A stretch of 64,000 nt of DNA, from contig NZ_JBCFZM010000004.1 of NCBI RefSeq assembly GCF_038594605.1, positions 62,001 to 126,000 of the forward strand, given 5' to 3'. The position numbers and the translations under genes are program-made. The stretch comes from Alteriqipengyuania bathyomarina_B. GTDB lineage: Bacteria > Pseudomonadota > Alphaproteobacteria > Sphingomonadales > Sphingomonadaceae. Of this stretch, positions 59,086 through 64,000 are shown in pieces. The notes beneath the pieces are model-generated. The model did no database searches and was not told where the DNA came from. It worked only from the letters and a program-made list of their open reading frames with translations. Position 1 is the stretch's first letter. Every line of letters starts with the position of its first letter.

Positions 59086-59439
59086 CTAGTCTTCCCACAC
59101 GGGCCGGATTTCGATGGCGCCCTTGCCCGGGATCGGGATCTTCCGCGCCCAGCGCACCGCCTCGTCATGGTCCGCCGCCTCGACGATGTAGTAGCCGCCC
59201 AGTTCCTCGTGCGTTTCGGCAAAGGGGCCGTCATGCAGCGTGCCCTCGCCCCCATTTTCGTAGCGGATGGTGGTGGCAGTCGCGGCCTCCCGCAGCCGGT
59301 TGCCGCTGAATGCGACACCCGCCGCGCCCAGTTCTTCCATAAGCTTCATGTGGCCCGCCAGCGTGGCTTCCAGCGTCGCCGCGCCGTTTTCGCCCGCATA
59401 GGAGCTCTCGTCTTCATGAATCAGCAGCATGTATTGCAT
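59086..59439 (-). CDS. DGPF/YCII-domain protein paired with ECF42-type sigma
   Basis: This 117-aa ferredoxin-fold protein begins MQYMLLIHEDESSY and carries the diagnostic HDGPFAETHEELGGYYIV. These proteins are regularly encoded beside ECF42 sigma factors and are their targets or modulators. The sigma gene begins right at its stop. A promoter matching the ECF42 pattern lies at 59488-59514. Biochemical function unknown. Confidence 0.92.
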   Translation of the reverse strand: MQYMLLIHEDESSYAGENGAATLEATLAGHMKLMEELGAAGVAFSGNRLREAATATTIRYENGGEGTLHDGPFAETHEELGGYYIVEAADHDEAVRWARKIPIPGKGAIEIRPVWED

Positions 59440-59487
59440 CGCTCGTCTCCGATCGGCATCGCCCCTGTGGCGATACTCTAATGCGAA

Positions 59488-59514
59488 GACGCCGCCGGTC
59501 TGCCCCTTTCGACA
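59488..59514 (-). promoter_or_regulatory. ECF42-type promoter before the DGPF gene
   Basis: On the minus strand TGTCGA (59514-59509) and CGTC (59491-59488) are spaced by 17 bases. As I recall, the ECF42 target motif described in Streptomyces is TGTCGA at -35 and CG(A/T)C at -10, and this fits fully. It lies about 50 bases before the DGPF start, suggesting autoregulation of the pair. Confidence 0.65.
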
Positions 59515-59533
59515 GCGCAGCGAAAATTTCTCG

Positions 59534-60685
59534 CTAGATGGACTCCTGGAGCGCAGCGTTCTCGCCCGGCCCAGCTCCCGTCACCATTTCATGATAGCCC
59601 GCGATGGCCCGCACGACGCCGTGCATCATCTCCATGCGTTCGGGCACGGGGGCCTGTGTGCGCCCGATCATGACCGCCACCGTATAGATGCTGCCATCGG
59701 GCGCGGTGAGAATGCCGACATCGTTATAACCGGCCTGGTCCGCCGGGTCGCCCAACGGCACGATGTCGAGCACCTGGCCCGTGCCGGTCTTGTGCGCGAT
59801 GCTCCACCCTTCGGGCAGGCCGCCTTTAAGCCGGTTGGGTCCGCTCTTCACCTCGCGCAGCCACGCAAGATACTGCGCCGTGCCCGCGTCCGACAGCAAT
59901 TCGCCTTCCTGCAAGCGCGCGAGCGCGGAGGCGATTGCCACCGGGGTCGCGCCATCGACCGGATCGTCGACATAGGCGTCGAACGCCTGCTGCCGGACAT
60001 CGTGCGGCACGCCCTTGCGCACTTCGAAGAAGGTCTTGCCCAGCGCCCAGCTCTGCTGCCATTCCATCCCCGCGATGGCCGACTGCATGGGCCGCTCGCC
60101 GGGACCGAAGCGGATATCCGAAAAGCCTTTCCTCACCAGCACCTGGCGCACCGCATCGGGCCCGCCGACGCGGCGCAGCACCATGTCGTTCGCGGTGTTG
60201 TCGCTCTGCGTCAGCGCACGCTCCAGAAAATCGCGATAGGTCGCGCTGAAGCTGCCATTGGCGACCACGCTGTTACGGATCGGGCTATGAAAGACCGCGA
60301 GATCAGGGATACGAACCGTGCCCGTCTCGGAAAGGTCGAGCGTGCCGCGATCCGCTTGGTCGAGCGCGGCGAGCGCGACCCACAGCTTGCTGACGCTCTG
60401 CTGCGGAAACAGATCGGTGCCGTTGAAGTGAACCATGCGCCCGCGCGCCGGATCGTAAACCGCAATGCCGACCTTGCCTTCCAGATCGCTGCCCAGCGCG
60501 AACAGCCGGTCGTCGAGCCATTCTTCCTCTGCCGACCGTTCGAGGCTGAGATCCTCCGCCGCCTGCTCGATCCGCTCCTCGAAAGAGGGCGCGCCGCTGG
60601 TGTCGCCCGTCGCCTCTGTCAGGTGACAGGTGGCAAGGCTCCCAGCCGTGAGAATACAGAACAAGAGAATCAGCAGGTTACGCAC
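59534..60685 (-). CDS. Class A beta-lactamase-like serine hydrolase, exported
   Basis: The active-site motifs of class A beta-lactamases are present: SVSK (Ser97, Lys100), SDN (161-163), a glutamate in GPGERPM (Glu197) that could be the general base of the omega loop, and KTGTG near residue 300. A signal peptide, possibly lipoprotein-like (LATC), starts the protein. 383 aa exceeds the usual 290, mainly by an N-terminal helical region (about residues 30-65). It could give beta-lactam resistance or act on peptidoglycan. It starts 53 bases after ligA. No BlaI-type operator lies in front of it. Confidence 0.85.
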   Translation of the reverse strand: MRNLLILLFCILTAGSLATCHLTEATGDTSGAPSFEERIEQAAEDLSLERSAEEEWLDDRLFALGSDLEGKVGIAVYDPARGRMVHFNGTDLFPQQSVSKLWVALAALDQADRGTLDLSETGTVRIPDLAVFHSPIRNSVVANGSFSATYRDFLERALTQSDNTANDMVLRRVGGPDAVRQVLVRKGFSDIRFGPGERPMQSAIAGMEWQQSWALGKTFFEVRKGVPHDVRQQAFDAYVDDPVDGATPVAIASALARLQEGELLSDAGTAQYLAWLREVKSGPNRLKGGLPEGWSIAHKTGTGQVLDIVPLGDPADQAGYNDVGILTAPDGSIYTVAVMIGRTQAPVPERMEMMHGVVRAIAGYHEMVTGAGPGENAALQESI

Positions 60686-60738
60686 GGGTCGAACATAGTG
60701 CGACGCGCTGAAATTTCATCAGGACTCCGCTGACGCAC

Positions 60739-62967
60739 TCAACCCGCCGCGGCGACAATCTGAGCCCAGCCCGCTTCGTCGATCACCTCGATGCCCAGTT
60801 CTTCGGCCTTCTTGAGCTTGGAGCCCGCGCCCGGCCCGGCGACCAGCAGGTCGGTCTTGGCGGACACGCTGCCCGCCGCCTTGGCACCCAGCCGTTCGGC
60901 CTGCGCCTTGGCTTCGTCGCGACTCATGGTTTCGAGCTTGCCGGTGAACACCACGGTCTTGCCCGCCACCGGGCTCTCGACCGTCTGGACCTTATAGAGA
61001 GGCGGGTCGACTTCTCCCTTGCCGGGTTCGGCACCGATCAGGTCGTCCCACACCTGCCGGTTGTGATCTTCGTGGAAAAAGTCGGCGAGCGCGTGGCCCA
61101 CCGCCGTTCCGATGCCGTCCGTCCGGACCTCGTAGATCCGCCGCACGGCGTCGAGCATACGCGTGTTGAACGGGCTGACCTTCTCGTCCTCGCCACGCGG
61201 ATTTTCGATACGGTAGCGATGGAATTCGGCGGCCTTCCCGGGCAGCTTTCGAAGATCGCCCAGCCCCTTCATCAGGTCGCGCGCGGTCACCGCGCCGACA
61301 TGGCGGATGCCCAGCCCGAACAGCAGCCGCGCCGCGTCGGGCGTGCGCTTTTCCTCCACCGCCGCCAACAGGTTGTCCACCGACTTGTCCTGCCAGCCCT
61401 CCAGCGCGAGGATATCCTCGCGGCGGGTCTTCAACCGGAAGATGTCGGCCGGACTTTCGAGCCAGCCGAGGGCGTGGAACTGCGCGATCGTCTTCTCGCC
61501 CAGCCCTTCGATATCGAGCGCGCCGCGGCTCACGAAATGCTCCAGTCGCTCGGTCGCCTGCGCGGGGCAGATCAGCCCGCCGGTGCAGCGCACATCGACC
61601 TCGCCTTCCTCCGCCACCGCCTCGCTACCGCATTCGGGGCAATGATCGGGGAATTCGAAACGCGGGCGTTCCACATCTCGGGTGAGGTTTTCGACTACCT
61701 GCGGAATGACGTCGCCCGCGCGCTGCACGCAGACCCGGTCGCCCGGGCGCACGCCCAGCCGCGCAATCTCGTCACGGTTGTGGAGCGTGACGTTGGTGAC
61801 GGTTACCCCGCCGACCAGCACCGGCGCGAGGCGGCCCACCGGCGTCAGCTTGCCCGTGCGCCCGACCTGGATGTCGATCGCCTCCAGCGTGGTTTCGGCG
61901 CGCTCGGCGGGGAACTTGTGCGCCAGCGCCCAGCGCGGGGCCTTGGCGACGAAGCCGAGCCGCTCCTGCCAGTCGATCCGGTCTACCTTGTAGACGACGC
62001 CGTCGATCTCATAGGGCAGGTCGGGCCGTGCGGACGCAATCGTCTCGTAATGCGCGAGCAGTGCCTCGAGCCCTTCGACGCGCGTAAACTGCGGCGAGAC
62101 CGGCAGGCCGAAGGCTTCGATGGCGCGGATCACCTCGCATTGCGTCTCGCCCGGCAGCTCCGAAGCCTCGCCCCAGCCATGCGCCCAGAAGCGCAAAGGG
62201 CGGCTGGCAGTGACCTTCGCGTCCTTCTGCCGCAGCGATCCCGCCGCCGCGTTGCGCGGGTTGGCGAACTGGCGGACCTTGTCCGCCTCGAACGGCGCGC
62301 CTTTCTCGTCCGCCGCCGCGCGCGCTTCATCCATCAGCCGCGCGTTGAGATCGGCGAAGGCGGCGCGCTCCATATAGACCTCGCCGCGAATTTCGAACAC
62401 GTCCGGTGCGTCGCCCTTCAGCTGCTTGGGAATATCCTCGATATGCGCGACATTGGCGGTCACATCCTCGCCCACCTGTCCGTCGCCGCGCGTCGCCGCG
62501 CGTACCAGCTCGCCCTTCTCGTAGCGCAGCGAGCAGGACAGGCCGTCGATCTTGTCCTCGGCGGTGAACCACACCGGCGCGTCTGCTTCCATGTCGAGGA
62601 AACGCCGCACCCGCGCGACCCACTCGCCCACTTCCTCGCCGTTGAAGGCATTGTCGAGGCTCATCATCCGGACGGGATGTAGAACTTTCTCGAGCGACTT
62701 TGTTGATGGGGCGCCAACGATTTGCCTGACGCTAAATAGATCTTCCTCATCAACGACGAGCTGATTTTCGAGCGCCTGCGCCTCCATCTTAAGAGCATCA
62801 AATTCCTCATCAGTTATGATGGGGTCATCCAAATCGTCATACCGATGCCGATGGAAAACAATGTCTGCGTTTAGCTTTGCCAGCTTGTGAGCAAGCGGAC
62901 GTAACTCCTCCTGCTTTTTTTCCGCCTTTTTGTAGCTTTCGTGATCAGGGCTTTTCGGACTTCGCAT
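60739..62967 (-). CDS. ligA: NAD-dependent DNA ligase LigA, with atypical N-terminal domain
   Basis: LigA seals nicks in DNA using NAD+. The adenylation lysine is in EDKIDGLSCSLRYEKG. The OB fold, zinc finger (HCPECGS, CTGGLICPAQ), helix-hairpin-helix region (LLFGLGIRHVGAVTARDLMKG) and BRCT end (GKTVVFTGKLETMSRDEAKA) are all normal. The first 95 residues are not. This part is about 48 % GC against about 70 % after it, and in RYDDLDDPIITDEEFD the His and Tyr that contact NAD+ in E. coli (H23, Y35) are Asp and Phe. ATG 62967 has a GGAAATTGGAA stretch upstream; ATG 63027 is an alternative giving a Trp-rich extension. Confidence 0.93.
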   Translation of the reverse strand: MRSPKSPDHESYKKAEKKQEELRPLAHKLAKLNADIVFHRHRYDDLDDPIITDEEFDALKMEAQALENQLVVDEEDLFSVRQIVGAPSTKSLEKVLHPVRMMSLDNAFNGEEVGEWVARVRRFLDMEADAPVWFTAEDKIDGLSCSLRYEKGELVRAATRGDGQVGEDVTANVAHIEDIPKQLKGDAPDVFEIRGEVYMERAAFADLNARLMDEARAAADEKGAPFEADKVRQFANPRNAAAGSLRQKDAKVTASRPLRFWAHGWGEASELPGETQCEVIRAIEAFGLPVSPQFTRVEGLEALLAHYETIASARPDLPYEIDGVVYKVDRIDWQERLGFVAKAPRWALAHKFPAERAETTLEAIDIQVGRTGKLTPVGRLAPVLVGGVTVTNVTLHNRDEIARLGVRPGDRVCVQRAGDVIPQVVENLTRDVERPRFEFPDHCPECGSEAVAEEGEVDVRCTGGLICPAQATERLEHFVSRGALDIEGLGEKTIAQFHALGWLESPADIFRLKTRREDILALEGWQDKSVDNLLAAVEEKRTPDAARLLFGLGIRHVGAVTARDLMKGLGDLRKLPGKAAEFHRYRIENPRGEDEKVSPFNTRMLDAVRRIYEVRTDGIGTAVGHALADFFHEDHNRQVWDDLIGAEPGKGEVDPPLYKVQTVESPVAGKTVVFTGKLETMSRDEAKAQAERLGAKAAGSVSAKTDLLVAGPGAGSKLKKAEELGIEVIDEAGWAQIVAAAG

Positions 62968-63133
62968 CGATTCCAATTTCCACAACTGCCAGCGCGGCCA
63001 CAACCGATTGGAGGCTTTTTGAGCCATCCATCGCGCGTCTCGATAGGGCACAGCGGCGAGATTACGGAAGCCATTTTCTCGGCCCCGAAACACAAGTATG
63101 GTCGCGATCGGGGACATTGGGGGGAATTGGGAC

Positions 63134-64000
63134 ATGGGCCTGGGCAAGAAAATCGGCTGCGGTTGCCTTATGCTGCTGTTGTTGCTGGCGGCGGCGGTGG
63201 CCGCGATCTGGATCTGGAAACCATGGGCGAGCCTCGTGCCGCTCGAAATGGTCGAGCCCGAGGCGCAGGTCGGCGAGCGGATCGACGCGGGCGACGTGCT
63301 CGGCAATTTCTATCCGGCAAAGGGCGCCAATAACGGCCCCGGCATCCTCCTGATCGGCGGCAGCGAGGGCGGGCTCGGCAGCGACATGACGCGGCTGGCG
63401 CTGGCCCTCCAGAAGGATGGCTATTCGGTGCTGCACCAGAGCTACTGGCGCGCGCCGGGCCAGCCCGAGCGGCTGGAGGGCATTCCGCTCGAAACCTTCC
63501 AGCGCGGCCTTGCCTGGCTGCGCGCGCGGCCCGAGGTCGACCCGTCGCGCACCGCGATGATGGGCTGGTCGCGCGGCAGCGAGGCGACGCAGCTGATCGC
63601 GATGCGTGACCGTTCGCTGAAGGCCATCGTGCTCGGCATGCCCGGCAATGCGGTGTGGCCCGGCTTCAGCTGGGACGAGCCGTGGCGGCAGTTCGGGTCG
63701 CCATGGACATGGCGCGGCGAAAATCTGGTCCATCTCGACACCAGCGGCGTGCAGATGTTCGGCGGCGATCCCGAAGCAATCGGCAAGGAACTGCTCGCGC
63801 TGCAGGACGAACAACCCGAAGCGCTGCTGCCGATCGAGGATGTGCGCGTGCCCGTGCTGATGATCTGCGGCGAGGCGGATAACGTGTGGGCATCCTGCGC
63901 GATGGGCCGCAAGATCGAACAACGCGCCGAAGCCGAGGGCAAGGAGGATGTGACCCTGCTCGCCTACACCGACGCCGGCCACTACGGCTACGGCGCGCCG
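63134..64000 (+). CDS. Membrane-anchored alpha/beta hydrolase (BAAT/acyl-CoA thioester hydrolase-like), 3' end cut
   Basis: The frame opens at ATG 63134 and runs off the window end (289 codons). The N-terminus MGLGKKIGCGCLMLLLLLAA forms a signal anchor. The hydrolase core shows the GG oxyanion motif LLIGGSEGGLG, the nucleophile in MMGWSRGSEATQL (GxSxG), aspartate in MICGEADNVWA, and what looks like the catalytic histidine in TDAGHYGYG at the very end. This matches the BAAT C-terminal domain family of acyl-CoA thioesterases and dienelactone-like hydrolases. It is divergent from ligA. Confidence 0.82.
   Translation, partial: MGLGKKIGCGCLMLLLLLAAAVAAIWIWKPWASLVPLEMVEPEAQVGERIDAGDVLGNFYPAKGANNGPGILLIGGSEGGLGSDMTRLALALQKDGYSVLHQSYWRAPGQPERLEGIPLETFQRGLAWLRARPEVDPSRTAMMGWSRGSEATQLIAMRDRSLKAIVLGMPGNAVWPGFSWDEPWRQFGSPWTWRGENLVHLDTSGVQMFGGDPEAIGKELLALQDEQPEALLPIEDVRVPVLMICGEADNVWASCAMGRKIEQRAEAEGKEDVTLLAYTDAGHYGYGAP

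Noticed and set aside
45402..60685. Idea that the BlaI/M56 pair controls the beta-lactamase-like gene
   Set aside because: The genes are 12 kb apart, no TACA-N2-TGTA site lies before the lactamase gene, and the M56 protein lacks a penicillin-binding domain.

Overview
The window is a 64-kb stretch of a GC-rich (roughly 65 %), very compact alphaproteobacterial chromosome. A GcrA cell-cycle regulator, the sdhC-sdhD-sdhA order, TonB-dependent receptors without SusD partners, DGPF/ECF sigma pairs and many 1-4 base stop/start overlaps all point to Sphingomonadales. Erythrobacteraceae is my best guess from general likeness, not from a database search. I see no phage, transposase, integrase or CRISPR array.

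Layout. (i) 3-4579: the inner-membrane pump (cut at its 5' end) and outer-membrane factor of an RND efflux system. (ii) 4728-20159: a catabolic island built around a divergent promoter at 11533-11768. To the left run a GH106-type glycosidase, a TonB receptor and a lipoprotein esterase. To the right run a GPH sugar symporter, a GH3 glycosidase and a TetR regulator, followed by a type-B carboxylesterase, a Baeyer-Villiger-type flavin monooxygenase and a short-chain dehydrogenase. Near-identical palindromes (TCCAAYTGGA core) lie in the divergent promoter and in front of the carboxylesterase, so the whole island may be one regulon for a glycosylated, alcohol- or ketone-bearing compound. (iii) 20451-25337: tRNA-Ser(CGA), hspQ, a lone ABC-2 permease, gcrA, a DUF1993 protein, a spermidine-synthase-like protein and a zinc alcohol dehydrogenase. 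(iv) 25427-38245: the transcription/translation cluster rimP-nusA-ylxR-infB-(42-aa membrane peptide)-(thioesterase)-rbfA, an AbgT-family transporter on the opposite strand, then tdk-truB-rpsO-pnp. TruB carries an in-frame palindromic repeat insert. (v) 38417-51153: mixed housekeeping and envelope genes: SRAP protein, M28 peptidase, 3-hydroxybutyrate dehydrogenase, YpfJ-type protease, a ClpP-like protein with a long disordered N-terminus, a BlaI/M56 pair, a luciferase-like oxidoreductase, a zincin-like secreted protein, a DCC protein and a saccharopine-dehydrogenase-like protein. (vi) 51172-53818: sdhCDA, with no sdhB next to it. (vii) 54022-64000: an SDR-DUF6151-prmA-DUF2459 chain, a sterol-desaturase-like hydroxylase, a DGPF/ECF42-like sigma pair with a recognisable promoter, a class A beta-lactamase-like protein, ligA with a compositionally foreign N-terminal domain, and a membrane-anchored alpha/beta hydrolase cut by the window end.

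How the genes work together. The clearest coordinated unit is the catabolic island. The receptor imports a glycoside, the anchored GH106 enzyme and the esterase trim it in the periplasm, the symporter carries it inward and the GH3 enzyme splits it. SDR, flavin monooxygenase and carboxylesterase could then oxidise, oxygenate and hydrolyse the aglycone. The substrate is not known. The strongest unusual signals are that island with its shared palindrome, the palindromic insertion inside truB, the mosaic ligA N-terminus with two changed NAD+-site residues, the small coupled membrane ORF after infB, and the ECF42-like promoter.
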